64,000 bases of DNA from Saturnia japonica (taxonomy: Eukaryota; Arthropoda; Insecta; Lepidoptera; Saturniidae): contig CM065304.1 in NCBI GenBank assembly GCA_033032175.1, positions 8,432,001 to 8,496,000 on the forward strand. The letters are read 5' to 3'. Shown one piece after another: positions 22,548-35,085 of this stretch (its first letter is position 1; each line of letters begins with the position of its first letter). A program made the translations under genes and the position numbers. Under the pieces are notes generated by a model. The model worked only from the letters and a program-made list of their open reading frames with translations. It did not search any database and had not been told where the DNA came from.

Positions 22548-23889
22548 TTATTAATAAATGAAAAATCGAAGAATAAGGGCATTTAAATTTCTGTTAACTT
22601 AAGAGCAATATTGCGTTAACTTTTTACAATGCTTCTCTTTAAAAATTGAGCATTAACATTTTTTAAATTGAATTTGTATTTCATATGTACATTACATTTG
22701 ACATAACGGCTTGCAAACCAGGTAGAGCCTGTATTTTGAAAGCCAAGATACGATTTAATAATTTTAAAAACATTTTATCACGACAGCTTAGACTACCAGA
22801 AAAAAATTGTTTTTATATACTAAACTGAAATTTATACATTTATTAAATATATTTGAGTTAAAATACTGGTATTTTTCGCAAAACATTTAATAAATTTGTA
22901 ATATTTAGCAATATAGTAGTAACAGTTACAAAGTAACCATTAGTAAATTATGCTTCTTATGCTGCGGCATATACAAAATTGATATAATTTGCCTGCATTC
23001 TAACGCATTTCTACTCTGTTTTTAATACGTGTTCTTACAAATAAATGTAAGTGTGAGTAAAAGTGTGAGCGTATAGGTGTGGGAGCGCGTGCGTTGTCTC
23101 ATGAGTGAATGCACGTGCGTATTATATGTGTGAATGAATATGTAAATAAGTATCTATATCTAAGCATATTAGAGTGACCCAAAAAACGAATATTTTTTTT
23201 ATTTTTCTGCTGCACGGAAATGACACACGGGAGAGTTTTTAAAACACTTTTAGACGTACGTACGTTGGCACGTACTGCCTAAGTATAACGAATACTATGG
23301 TATGCGTACGTGGGAATGTCTGCCGCCTTCAATATTGAATGTACTACCAAATACCTGCGCGGAAAAATTGCTGAAATCTGATGTAAGGAAAGTTAAATTG
23401 AATACCTCTTTGAACTTGTCTGGCTTTCAGCTCGTGTCATGTTGACAATAAAACCTCTTCTCATGTAGGACACTTTTCATATCTTGTCTATAATAAATAT
23501 ACTTACTATTAAATAAGTTTTAAATATTGATTTCCTTAAATAATTATCTTTGTTCATTGCACAATACGTTAAAAATATCTAGCTAATTTTAGGCCCCGTT
23601 TTATAAAATTATATAAACGTTTTGGTAGCATAAATCCGTTTTTGGTTACCGTCACAAATTTAATCACTGAAACTGGACTTCAGGACCACACTAGATGTAA
23701 AAGATAAAAGGCCCTCGTTTGCTATAATCCGATTTTGTAGGTAAAGCTCGGGATTAGTAATTTTGCCGGCAATTCTTGTTTACTTTATATACATATTATG
23801 ATAATGAGTACATTGAAGTTCAATAAGCATGAGTATCAATTTTTACAAAAATAGTTTTCAAATTCTGTTGATAGGATGTTAATGTTAAT
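22548..23889. other. unassigned stretch
   Basis: 23040-23150 is a GT/GTG-rich low-complexity tract. 23257-23268 is a perfect ACGTACGTACGT-type palindrome. No gene was found. Confidence 0.35.
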
Positions 23890-23990
23890 GTTTTTCGAAA
23901 ACAGCTCTAATGATTTGGATGAAATTTTGTATTTAGGTAATATTCTACATTCCAAGTTAACCTAGATGGCTGTTTTCTTTCATGTAGCAA
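23890..23990 (-). repeat. CTCGGT-family interspersed repeat, partial copy
   Basis: Contains the plus-strand forms AAAACAGCTCTAATGATTTG and ACATTCCAAGTTAACCTAGA found in the inverted copy at 51459-51636. The hairpin end is missing. Confidence 0.55.
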
Positions 23991-24377
23991 GTCATCGATT
24001 ATGTAGTAAGACACAGATGAGTTTAGCTTATCAGTTTTATTAATGTTACAAGCTAACATATGTTGGCGGATTAATCTGCTAGTGCAACATGGTTGCAAGT
24101 CGCAAACCTTCTCGGTGACAAGATATAGACCACTTTGTCTCGGCTCTTAGTTACCGACGAGTGTAGAAATACGCTTTTTCTTTTGAATCATTCAGTAATG
24201 ATTGTTCGACATGAAAATAATAGTGATCTTGGTGGAGTTTTATCTCTGAGTTCGTTCCGAAGACACGAGCCTATTGGGTTAGACCAAGTTTATTGAGTCA
24301 CAGTTGTTACATTATTATATTAATTGTGAAAGATTAAAAGATTTAAAAGCAGGCCATTAAACAAATATCTATGTATG

Positions 24378-24427
24378 AGGCACCAGTCTCTTCGGATGCG
24401 TGGGTTCGTATCCCACCGCTGCCACCA
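24378..24427 (+). other. 3' half of a tRNA-Leu, including a genomic CCA (retroposed)
   Basis: The 50-mer matches the 3' half of eukaryotic tRNA-Leu(AAG) from the 3' side of the anticodon stem. It has AGGCACCAG, the long variable arm TCTCTTCGGATGC, a perfect T arm GTGGG-TTCGTAT-CCCAC, the 3' acceptor strand CGCTGCC, the discriminator A and then CCA. The D arm and the 5' acceptor strand are absent, so it cannot be a tRNA gene. Eukaryotic tRNA genes do not encode CCA, so the sequence must have passed through a mature tRNA and reverse transcription. Confidence 0.8.
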
Positions 24428-24500
24428 TGTTGTGGTGTTAATGATACGCGGGTCAGACAACAACTACTTTATTTCATATCACCTTCATAATATCACAACA
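24428..24500 (-). repeat. LTR-like 73-mer directly abutting the tRNA-Leu CCA
   Basis: Begins TGTTGTG and ends CACAACA, a perfect 7-bp inverted terminus with TG...CA ends. On the minus strand it would be an LTR followed at once by a TGGTGGCAGCG primer-binding site. I found no second copy in the window, so the LTR reading is inference. Confidence 0.4.
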
Positions 24501-25382
24501 CTTTTTAAAATAACTAATACCCATTTTAAGCATTTACTGAACACTTATTTTTGGAGGCAAAATAATAAAATATGTATATATAAATAAATTACAGAATTAC
24601 AGCTTTACCAACAAACAGTTTGCAACGACAATTATGATTAGAGTTCCACAATAACTTTGAATGATACAGATTTATTACAGTGAAAGAGGTTTTATTATTC
24701 CACTGCATATTTCAAAACAAAAGCGACCTCACTGCAAATTGAATGTCGCCGGTCAACTGAGTGTACACACACCACAGAGTACATTGTATAGGAAAACACA
24801 AACCGCCAGCTAGCCAACTTCGGTACAAGTCGTCGACATGTTTCTAAAAAAATAATGTCACCAACACTAAGCTGCTAAGCTATGTCGGCGGGTTCGGTGT
24901 GTAGATTAATTCCCATCTATCTATGAATGAACCCATTTGTAGAAAATTCAATATTGATGTAAAGAATAATAATTTTTTTTTAACAAAACTAACAGACGAA
25001 TGATGTTGAGGCAAAAAGGAATGTAAGCAGATATTTCGACTTTTGTAAGATTACAATTATTATGGATAATTAATCGCACATAGGTCAGAAACGATCAAAA
25101 AGCTAGTTTTGCTACAACCGTTTCGATCGGTAAAGCACAAAAATATCCGATCAACGTCATTTTTTGAATAATCATTTATCATAAGTTTATAGTTGAAACC
25201 CGTCGATACAACGTGTAACTCTGTTATGAGACTTTTAATTGATTGTCTGCTCTCGAAGCTTGTTCGTTGCTCCTGCTGAAAATCCAATATCAGTTATTAC
25301 TTATTTGGTGTAGGTTAAATATTTATAAATAAATTACCTACTGTTGAAATAGATGTGGAATTAAATGAAATTTATTATTTAC
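24501..25382. other. unassigned stretch
   Basis: A 75-residue minus-strand frame at 25060-25287 has no family I recognise. Confidence 0.35.
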
Positions 25383-25720
25383 TACCTGTTTCGCTGGGGG
25401 ATAAGTAACACATAATCACTTTTATGCCAAATTTCATTAGAATCCATCCAGTAGTTTAAGCATGATTAACATATATAATGCTAGTACATTCAAAGAAACG
25501 TTCCTAGGTACCTACCTAGTTTCGCATTTCGAATATATAAAAGACTAGTTACCCGCTCGCTTCGCAGTGCAATCGAAAAGGGTCTTGTGGCCTATTCCAC
25601 TATATAATCGACTTCTATAGAGAAATTTATTAGAATCCGTCTAGCCGTTTAAGTCTGATTGATGGACAAACATTCAACATAACATTTATAATATACGTAT
25701 ATTCGATTTCTTGCGTGTAT
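25383..25720 (-). repeat. Helitron-like 3' end and associated repeat
   Basis: On the minus strand GCGAAGCGAGCGGGTAACTA ends in CTAGT-like sequence at about 25548. Two related stretches (AATTTCATTAGAATCCATCC and AAATTTATTAGAATCCGTCT) lie on either side. Boundaries are approximate. Confidence 0.45.
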
Positions 25721-28167
25721 AAAAATTACCTAATAATTTAACTTTTAACGCATGTTGTGATTTACTTTAAGTAGTTGTAGTTTTGAATGTAGTAACAACA
25801 TGAAAAATAATAATAAGATATTCTTTGTTACCTATGAAACAATGCTCTATCTTCCTTACATAACATATGTGACGGCATATTTTGTAAATAATATAATAAC
25901 AATTAATATATTGGTGATGTTCATCTTCGCTGCTGATACGTGGAATGCGTGCATTAATCTGCTATTTAATGACGACTAAATTGAATAAAGTTTACTGGAA
26001 AGGTTTCACAGTATTCGTAGCGTAAAATGGGATTAGTATATAAACATCAGTTCGTTCGATCGTTGAATGACTTCAATTATTCAATTCCGTTTAATAACCG
26101 AATAAAAAATAATTGAGTAATGTAGGACCTACTTTTGTATAAAATTTAGGTAGGTAGGTACTTAGATTCTTTAATTAACGGGCGTAGTCTATATTTAATC
26201 AACAATAAGTTTGTGAATACTTTTAAAATTATTAGTCAATTATTAATTAAACAATTAATTATTAAGAGACTTACAGAATTTCTTATTAAGTTTATCGCCA
26301 CATTATAATGAAGTTTATAGAAGTTTCGCTTTATGAAAATTGTGTATAGGAATTTTTAGTATTAATCATGATGGAAAGTATGTTACGATCCTAATATCTA
26401 CACGCAATTATAATTACATACATACAGAGAAGTACTTGTTCTGAAAGTTGTCTTCATCGAGATAAACATGGCCGGTAAAACATATAGACTTAAAGGTCTT
26501 ATTGGCGCTTAATTTGATGAATAAAAAGATAATAAGCGATCACTTTATTTCGGATATTTATATTATTAGTTAAATTGAAAAAGAAACTTCGTGAATACTG
26601 ATGAATTGATTTACTAGTTATTTTACACGATGTGCGATTATATATGAATGTTCTAATTAGGAGCAATTTTAATTTAACGTTAGCCGATATATTTCGTTTG
26701 TATCCATCAAAATATTATGAGCGGTAAAGCCGATTCAAAATTCGAATGAAGTAGTTTCAGCATATCAGCATTGAAGGTAGGTATGTATAAGCATTAAAAA
26801 ATATTATTGTCTATTCTAAATGCACGTCTATCGATGAAATACATGAAAGAATTACTTTACTATTGAAATTATTATTAATTTGTTTTTTTTTTAATAATCT
26901 AATGCTATGGACCTATGGGTCCTCAAAGTGGTCCTTATGGTAGTGGTGGACCTGGGGGTCGATTTCGTACTTCAAGGGATCCACGTCAGCGAGAACAATA
27001 TTTGGGGATCCCGAGTTGCATATGGGGGTCGACAATAGTGAATTCCCTTTAAGCAAGTCGTGACGAAAATTTTGACTTTCTATAAATAGAATAATAAATT
27101 ATGGTAGTGCCTTTGTACTTAATTACTAAATACTTTTTTTTACAAGAAACATATAGGTAAATATGTCTAAAAGATAAATGTTTATGGCATTTGATGAAGG
27201 GCGAGAGGGAGAGAATTTTATGACTAAATGCATTAGTTATGGTAACATTCGGGATCGATGATGGGATGACCTTATATAATTATTTTTATAGGTACTTTTG
27301 CTGAAATATAATTCGAATGAAAGTGTTCAATTATTATAAATTTTAGCGTAGAAAATTATTTTATTTACATTACCTAATCACAAATCAAATTTCATTTGAC
27401 ATTTTCTTTGTGGTCGGAATACTGAAATAATTTATTTGTTTATAATAATTTCACTTCATTAAGATTCTATGTTATCTATATATTATTACTTGAAGCAAAA
27501 GCTTTCTACCCATTTTTAAACGTATTGCATGCACGGAAGACTGAGATTTAGCATAGTTAAAGTTTATATGGAGAAGGAGTGCAGAAAGCCAAAATTTATC
27601 TATAATATCTGTTACTAAAATAGTAAATTAAATAAATTAATACTGCGAATCTTAAACTGACCAGTGCCATTGAACTTAGACCCTCTAAAATATTGACATT
27701 GTCACTCAACGATAAGTGATGTAGATAATACTCATTGTTTATGAATACTGTAAATGTCAAACAGAAAACAGTCTATGATCAAAAAGTCGCTGGTCATATT
27801 TCGACCTTATGGTGGCGCTAGTTTTGATAAATACATAAAATTTCATATAATGTTTTTTTTTTCACTTAGTAAAACCTACTAAGGTCAATAACAATTTCAC
27901 CAGTGAAAAACATTTGAATCTGATAATTCTGTAAAAATTCAATAGTTAAAAGATATGCGAGGGAGTCTACCCAAAATAGTAAAAAATGGTAAGGGGCCTA
28001 CGAGGCCAAAAACTTTGAGGACTATTAATCTAATGCGTTTGGAAAGTTTGCCTCCTATAGAAACAAAAATTTGTACTCTCTCTTAAAACAAATATTTTGA
28101 ATGATTTATAAGTCTTCATGATCAAATCAGAGTTATTAAATTTGTGTAGGTCACTTACAATGAGAAA
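25721..28167. other. 2.4 kb AT-rich DNA with one GC-rich island
   Basis: At 26906-27040 a GC-rich patch has a plus-strand frame reading YGPMGPQSGPYGSGGPGGRF, followed by RTSRDPRQREQ. No splice sites or start codon fit around it. The rest shows nothing I can support. Confidence 0.35.
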
Positions 28168-28460
28168 AACTCTTATATAAACTTTATTTTCTACTCAATG
28201 CCTGTATATGCATCATCTCCCATCTCCAGAAGTATAATCATGTGTTGTTTAGTATTCAGATACCGAAGTAGATTGAAATGGATATTTATAAACCTTTTAA
28301 GGAGAACTCTTATATAAATTTGATTGTCGGCTCAATTCCTGTATCTGCATCATCTCCCATCCCCAGATGTACGATCATGTGTTGTTTAGTATTCGATACC
28401 GAACTAGATTGAAATTGATATATGTATAAACCTTTTAAGGAGAATTATATAAACTTGATT
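28168..28460. repeat. 137-bp tandem repeat, about 2.1 units
   Basis: Units start at 28168 and 28305 (AACTCTTATATAAA). They share CATCATCTCCCATCYCCAGA, ATCATGTGTTGTTTAGTATTC and TATAAACCTTTTAAGGAGAA. A third unit stops after about 20 bp. Confidence 0.8.
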
Positions 28461-29806
28461 GCTGTAGCAACTGTGAAACTAGCTTCTAATCATCATGCAA
28501 TATTTTTATTGTTGTTTTAATTTATAAAATAATAATCTTAATACTAATACATAGTCCCACAAAACCGTATGATCGGTTTGACTGTGGGGTCTAACTGAGT
28601 CTTATTTTATATTATATATAATAGTTTTTATACAAATGGCCACCAAACCGTCTAGTATCTAGCCTGAATCAAATAGTTGCCTATAAACAGCTACAACACA
28701 TGGAACGCCACTATTACGTTGCTGAATTTACAAAAGAAAATCACATGAACCTGCCATTACGCCTGCACCCGTGATTAATCCCTACCTCAGTGTGGTTAAC
28801 AAATATTTTTTAAATATTTTTTCGCATGCACGTTTCTCGTGGACTCTTTTAAGACTGGTAAAGAATGCTTTTTAGAATTAAGTCCTCCATTTGTTTAGTA
28901 ATGCGTTATGAAGCGTTTCATAAATAGTTTATGGTCTTTATTGATTTATGTAGCAAGGTCGACGATAATATGAGTTTATGACACCAGACTCCTGTCTATT
29001 GATTAGTTAGCGGCAATTCTATCAGTTTCTAATATAGGTAATTTGTCAAGCCTTATAATATAATATTTTTAACAATATAGTCACCGTAATCTTCTATAAA
29101 CCTTTAGAGCTAGGTACATATTTATTTGATTACTTCGCAGGTAATAATTGTCAATATTAAATTATATCTTAATAATTAATATAATATTAATAATTATTAA
29201 TTAATATCTTATTAATTATTATATCTTACTTAAATATGAAAAGTTACTGACAGATCGTCGAATGATTATCATAAAAGTTAGGAATCATCGAATCTGTTAG
29301 CATAATCTTATAGTTTTGTATTTATTAATATACCAAAGCAGAGATGTATCGACGTATATACGGATTTATTTTTGGTCGTATTTCATTTATTCAGGCCTCT
29401 TCGGTTAAGTCGTTGCATATTATAAAGACAAATATTCATCTCATGTTTTATATACCTATTATATTTACTATCCCTCCTTAGAAGCCTTCTTTCACCATTC
29501 ATGGAAGCAACAAAAATGCCGGAATCTCATTAAGCCCATTTATGTACCTATAACAAGAAATTTATCTAAACAATATTTTTATAAATCTTGTAAATAAACC
29601 CAATGAAATTAAAATAATCAAATCATTTTCTTGTTGCAAAAGGAAATCGCAATTTACGTAAACGATTACGTGCGCACGCTGAAAAAGTTTTGTTTCGAAG
29701 CACCGCGTGTTCGTAACTCGCTTAAAGTAGTGAACTGTCACACTAGCAAAATATTTTAGGAAATTGGCATGAGCATGTAGCGACAGGAGAGCGGTCTTAA
29801 ACTTAC
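28461..29806. other. unassigned AT-rich stretch
   Basis: 29160-29225 is an (AATTAATAT)-like low-complexity tract. Nothing else is supportable. Confidence 0.35.
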
Positions 29807-29953
29807 CTGAATTTTACGGTGCCTCCATGAGTTAACAGGTGGCGTTCGCAACAAGTCGAGCGATGCGTTCCACAGGTCGCGAGCGTGCGACGGCGGCGGC
29901 GGACCGACAACGACACGAGGGTGGCACACGCCACACGCACGCGCCATACTCAT
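29807..29953 (-). CDS. candidate first coding exon of an unidentified minus-strand gene
   Basis: A GC-rich, CpG-dense island (about 29810-29960) stands out from the surrounding AT-rich DNA. On the minus strand an ATG at 29953 opens 49 codons (MSMARACGVCHPRVVVG..., Pro/Arg-rich) that end exactly at a consensus donor CAG|GTAAGT (29801-29809). The exon would be phase 0. CpG-rich first exons with strong donors are common in insect genes. I found no matching acceptor exon to the left and do not recognise the protein. It could also be a non-coding first exon or a promoter island. Confidence 0.4.
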
Positions 29954-30409
29954 CCCTACCCCATCGATTTTAGAAATACCCCGCCTTAGGCGCAGTATTT
30001 ACTAATGCAGGAAACTGAGGGTTTCTCCTCCGTAACACTTCTCCACAGCCACATAACTCAAAGGATAAAGATACCGGACCCTACAATAATCTTATTTCAA
30101 TAACAGTCCATAATGCGGAACCCTAAACTATCCGTCAACAAGGGAACACTCCGGAAACTTTGACTGAACCAGTCGAGAAGAGCAAACTACGAACAATTTA
30201 GTTACTGAAACTAAGGCTTGAATTTACTTACGATTTTTCTAACATTCCACTAGAATTTTCAAATTTATGTTATGCTAAAGATAATTAAATACGAGTATAA
30301 CAGAAAAATACATACAAAACCATATTTAAAATTGAAAAAAAAAATTTAATTATTATTACTAATTGTTAGAAACATTTCACAATGATTATTATCTCCTTTT
30401 TATATAAAA
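29954..30409. other. unassigned stretch
   Basis: Would be upstream promoter DNA if the exon at 29807-29953 is real. No motif stands out. Confidence 0.3.
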
Positions 30410-30580
30410 TGATGGAGAGCTTCCCTTATACGCTAAAGTATTTGGTAGATTTTAACCATTTTCTTTTGTTTTACTTCAAAGATACTTACTTGGTCCTAAT
30501 CTCAAAAAAAATTATCACGATATCTTCATAAACAATAATTCTTTTTTAGTATACGCGAGCGGAGCCGCGAGCACAGTTTT
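30410..30580 (+). mobile_element. Helitron 3'-end fragment
   Basis: CGATATCTTCATAAACAATA and then GCGAGCGGAGCCGCGAGCAC, the same 3' module as at 6840-7010. The terminal CTAG is worn. Confidence 0.55.
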
Positions 30581-30971
30581 AAATAAAATAACGCAATAAT
30601 ACATAATATAAACATTTAATAATAATTTAAAAAAAATATGCATATTCATACACATCTTCTTTTTGAAAGAAATTTAAACAAAGGCATTTATTTGTACTGA
30701 GTTGTTATAACGTAACCACAATGGTAGGTATATTAAAGTATAAAATAACTAGCAAACCCGGCGAACTCCGTTTCGCCATCAGATGGCTTCGTTTTATGTA
30801 ACTTTTCGTTTGTTGATTAAAAGATGAAGATTTTTTTTTTTGTTTTATATTTGAAAAGGAAAATTTTTATTTCATTTCACAACAGTGATGAATTCATTTC
30901 GATTACAAAAATAAAGTGTTATTTAGTTGAACTTCTCTAAGTAAATGAAAGTGAATCCAAAGTAAATACTT

Positions 30972-31161
30972 TCATTGAAGTGCTCTTTGGTAAACCACAT
31001 TTTTTGTTTTTTGGTCTGACGTTAACACAAACAAAGCGGATGGTTTCCCAACTCATGAACACGCAACGTATAACTGCCCATGTGAAAAACAATGATTTTC
31101 TAAATTTATCCCGCAAACACTAAGCGATTGGCCTTGCGACATGTTAATTGTCATTGCGAAC
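30972..31161 (-). pseudogene. Helitron helicase, C-terminal part, on the far side of the retrovirus
   Basis: Read on the minus strand from 31161, the frame continues [20 protein letters not shown] and then [10 protein letters not shown], the motif VI block of PIF1-type helicases, to a stop at 30972-30974. It joins the frame of 43761 onward once one copy of the GAAC duplication is discounted. A TGA at 31053-31055 replaces the usual Arg of the SRVGKP motif. Confidence 0.85.
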
Positions 31162-31399
31162 TGTTATAATCGAGTTCACGATTATGTTTTAAAAAAAAGA
31201 TTAAATCACTTAACTAAAAAAAAAGGAATTAGAATTAATCGAACTTTTTATTGATTTAAGTCGCGAGTGCATGGTTTGAAGGATAGGCGAACACTGACTG
31301 GGTAATGGGTCGAGATATGAAAGGAAGGGAGTGGAAATGGTGTGTCAGCAGCATAGGCAGCTGACTAGGCTAGGAAGGGTGCAATCCAGGAACATAACA
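31162..31399 (-). repeat. 3' LTR of the endogenous retrovirus
   Basis: 238 bp with the same TGTTAT...ATAACA termini as the 5' LTR. A short G-run (GGGGGGC on the minus strand, 31400-31406) lies immediately upstream and may be the polypurine tract. Confidence 0.95.
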
Positions 31400-31460
31400 G
31401 CCCCCCGATTAGGAGGAAACTTACGGGTGGAAGGTAAGTTGACGGTATGTTTTCCAGGTT

Positions 31461-33302
31461 CTAGGTTGGGCGGAGACGAGGAGCGGGTATTTCTTCAGGT
31501 TCAGAGGATACCACTTCTATGGGATCATTAGGTTCAGGATTACCAGGTTCAGGTTTACATCTAGAAATCTTAATTATCTTAAAATAACGATACAATTTAT
31601 ATGCAATAACTAAGGCTATCGTTAAACTTATTATACTAGTAATAAGAATAATAGTTACCATAAAGTACAATGTGAGGTTTTTCAATTACTCTGTCGAGGT
31701 TAGTTTTGATTTGATTTGTTATTCTATTATAATTTGAAAAAGGGAATCTAAATCATTAATATTTTTTAATGCAACATAGGGAACTTTATTGTTGTCTTTT
31801 AAATATGTAGTAAAGCTACAACAAGTACCATTGATTAATTCGAAGTTTAATATTATTGGCTTTAATTTGATTTCAATACTTCGTTTAGGTATTAATGTAT
31901 TCTCTTTGCAATAAGCAATACAATCGTATGGTATAGTTAGTATACCCGTTCCGGAAATAGAAAACTCAGATGTATCTTTGTCGTTGCATTCCACTGTTAG
32001 TTTAGAATTTTGACTTATTATATATACCCACTGATTTTTGCGTAATTTATGAAAGGTTTCGAAATCACCGTTAGCGAATTTAGTATTACAGAGAGGTGGA
32101 ACGGAAGTCAGAGCTTTTGAAATAACCTCAATTTCACAAATTGGTGTTGTTGATGTAGAGTATACATTAAATATTTCACAAATATAATATTGCATATTTA
32201 TAACTTTACAGCTATTGAGTGAATCTATTTTACAATAAGATGATTTATCCTTAGTTATGCCCAAGTATCTAGTAGATGGTATTATAGTTGAGTACAATGT
32301 ATTGTTTACAGCTTTAAGGGCAATAGGATAAGGTACATTGTGATACACGTCGAATTCTTTTGTATTCACCAAAAGTATTTGTAATACAAATATTATTTTG
32401 TTATTCGCATAATAGCTGGACACATCAGATACGTTCTCTAAAACATAAATATTATCTAAAATTAAAGGTACACATAATTGCTTAGAACTAGGAAGGTATC
32501 TATAATTATCAACAAGATCTGAAAATAGTTGCTTAGGGGTAATAATAGATGAATGTAGTATATTAGACTTACTAAACATAATGGCATTTATAATATCTTC
32601 TAACTTAAATGATAATGTTAATAGACTACTTTCTAAAATATTTAACAATTCCGATATCTTTTATTTCACTAGTATTTTATCGAAACCTACTGTTACATTT
32701 ATTATTCTTTGGTTCAGTGCATCAATAGCATAGTTTAATCCAACTTCATTTGCATTAATTTGGTCAATTGTTTCTTTTAAAGATAATAGTGTTGATGATG
32801 TAACCATTATATTTTCTTTCATGAGGGTTGCTATCTTGGTTTGATCGCTCTCTAGAGTTTGAATGGCGTCATTGTATTTTTGGGCATCATTTTCGTCCAT
32901 ATTACCGAACAATTGCTTAATTAGCGAGCCTACTCCACCGAACCAAGCTGACCTTTTATGAGATTTGGATATTAGATGAGAAATAGAGTCAAAGTCCTTA
33001 ACTATAGCAGAATAGCGGGATGATAATGGTTGGAAGAAATAGTGACATTCGCTTTCATAATATACCTTACTCTGTTTACATAGATACTTTGAAGTTCCAA
33101 GGATATCTTTTATATTGTCTAAATGTGGTTGAATGAAAGAAATATCTATGGGAATAATGATATCTAAGGTATCATCGGTTATTTTTAGGGAGCCGATAGG
33201 GTCAAAGTATATGCCTGCGTCGTCCGATGCTGGTTGGATATATCCTTGACCGTTTGACGCCAGGGAAGGATAAATGTAACCAATTCTGGAATTAATGTTA
33301 AC
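31461..33302 (-). pseudogene. errantivirus env (fusion-glycoprotein type), broken into three frames
   Basis: The first open stretch (33302-32661) begins without an ATG, just after an AG that could be a splice acceptor. It contains a furin-like basic site (SHKR) followed by a Gly-rich hydrophobic fusion-peptide-like segment, as in the baculovirus F/errantivirus Env family. The second stretch (32648-31719) is a Cys-containing ectodomain in another frame. The third (31685-31461) is a strong transmembrane helix with a short basic/Pro-rich tail. At least two breaks (near 32650 and 31700-31720) disable it. The 5.3-kb transposon lies 20 bp upstream. Family assignment rests on layout and motifs. Confidence 0.8.
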
Positions 33303-33646
33303 TTAGTTTAACTACATTATACAGGGTATTAGTAGACCGCTCCCGAAAATGAAGACAGACGATAGTACTAATGACACCTTTGATGATGGGACGGAAAAAA
33401 AATTGATCCTGATTAAAAAAAAATCATATTATTTAAACTTTTTATTAGCATTATTTACGCTCCATCATGTTAGTACAACTTAATGAAACGAGAATTTTAC
33501 AAAAAAATACAATACTTTACTAAAAAAAAACCAGCAATGAACACCAAATTAAATACAGCTGATTGCTCGGGTCAAATAACGCTCAGGCGCGGCGCGTCGC
33601 GGCGCCAGTCCAGCGCGAGCGCGGCGCGGTGCCATTCTCGCGCGGC

Positions 33647-33921
33647 CCGCAGCTGGCGATCGCACAAATACTTATTTACAATATTGTCTAAATACCTAAC
33701 TTATCTACTTTGCCACTGTGCTAGTGTCTACCTGGCCACTTTCATTCGAATTCTCCGGTTGAATTAAAAAAGTAACGGGTTCGATTCCCCGCCAATGAAA
33801 AAAATACTTAAATAAAATTTTAACAAGCATTGAGCCATGTTTTTTAATCCATCGTGTAAGAATGTTTATTATTCTGATGTATTCAGTTATGTACCTATTC
33901 ATATCAGTTCAGTACTAAGTT
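33647..33921 (+). repeat. subterminal module with tRNA-like B box, left copy
   Basis: Contains GCAGCTGGCGATCGCACAAA, ACGGGTTCGATTCCCCGCC (a perfect B box) and TATTCTGATGTATTCAGTTATG. Related modules lie at 35805-36045 (direct) and 38170-38375 (inverted, without the last ~110 bp). This may be a SINE captured by the transposon before it dimerised. Confidence 0.6.
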
Positions 33922-33958
33922 ATTTATAAAAAATGTAGGTATGAAACAGCTTACCGAT

Positions 33959-35085
33959 CTAAAGCTTCCGTGGTCTTATGAGATGCGGCTCAAATTGTGC
34001 CCCATTCATTTCAAGGCAGATTTGGGCTCGGCGTTGCGTATCCTCATGCAGGCATCATCGTGGAGTACTCGACCCAGTCCGCACGTAGTTTGTCGAAAAC
34101 ATCCACGGTCCTTTGGTGCATTTCGTTGGCACTAACACACTTACGATTAAAAGCACATTCTCTGACATACCCCTACAGAAAGAAGACTAACGGGGTCAGA
34201 TCGGGTGACAGAGGTGGCCAAGAGTGTGGTCCTAGTCTGCCGATCCAGCGATCATCAAATAGCTCAGTGAGGCGCTCACGGACGAATCTGAGGATGTGGG
34301 GTGCACCATCATGCTGAAACCATTTTCGGCGATATTCAGCTAATGATAAATCGTCTAAAATGTCCTCCGACTGTTCATTTATGAGGTTTAAATATCGCTG
34401 TCCGTCAAGTTGCTGTGGCAGAATCATTGCTTCTAGTATGCGATCCTTAAATAAACCTGCCCATACGTTAACCGACCATCGGGTTTGGTGCCTGGTTTGT
34501 AGAACAGCGTGCGGGTTCATCTCGGAATAAACGTGTGTATTTCTTCGGTTCCACAGCCCGTTTCCTGTAAATGTCTACTCGTCCGTCCAGATCACGTGTT
34601 CAATGAAACCAGGCACACGTTGTTGCGGGTCTTATCCAATGGTAAAAAACTCGCCAGTGATCGTTCTCACCGGATACCAAGCTTGCACTTTGTGCACTTT
34701 TTATGGGCACATTCGTTTACGCTTTAACACCTTGGAAACTATCCAGTATAACACACTTGTTACATCTCGAAGCCTTAACAATTTAGCAATATCTCGTTTA
34801 ACTAAGTTCGGATTTCAGCGAACGACATCAAAAATGCTCTCCTTGAACTGAATAGCCACTTGACTTCCACCTCCTGTCGCTACTGGGGCAGTGGGCCGAT
34901 TTTCCAACACTCGCTGAATAGCTGCTGTTATCAGGCGAGAGTCAGTCGGATGTCCAGCTGTCGGGAATCTCTCTCGGTAAATTCGTAATGCACGCGAAGC
35001 ATTCGCGCGAGCTTCTCCAAGGCACATTATTCATTAACATGCTACCGTATTCACGAACACTAGTATAAACGTATGCGTTAGGCAT
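33959..35085 (-). pseudogene. DD41D transposase, left copy, inactive
   Basis: Aligns over its whole length with the right copy. Lesions visible directly: small insertions near the start (after the codons for MPNAYVY and for SMLM) shift the frame; the second catalytic block reads DGAPHILRF where the right copy has DGAPPHVARF; and the third catalytic Asp is replaced (TPLVFF for TPLDFF). Even a corrected frame would lack the catalytic triad. Confidence 0.88.

Noticed and set aside
24378..24427. Functional tRNA gene
   Set aside because: Only the 3' half is present and CCA is encoded, so it is a reverse-transcribed fragment.
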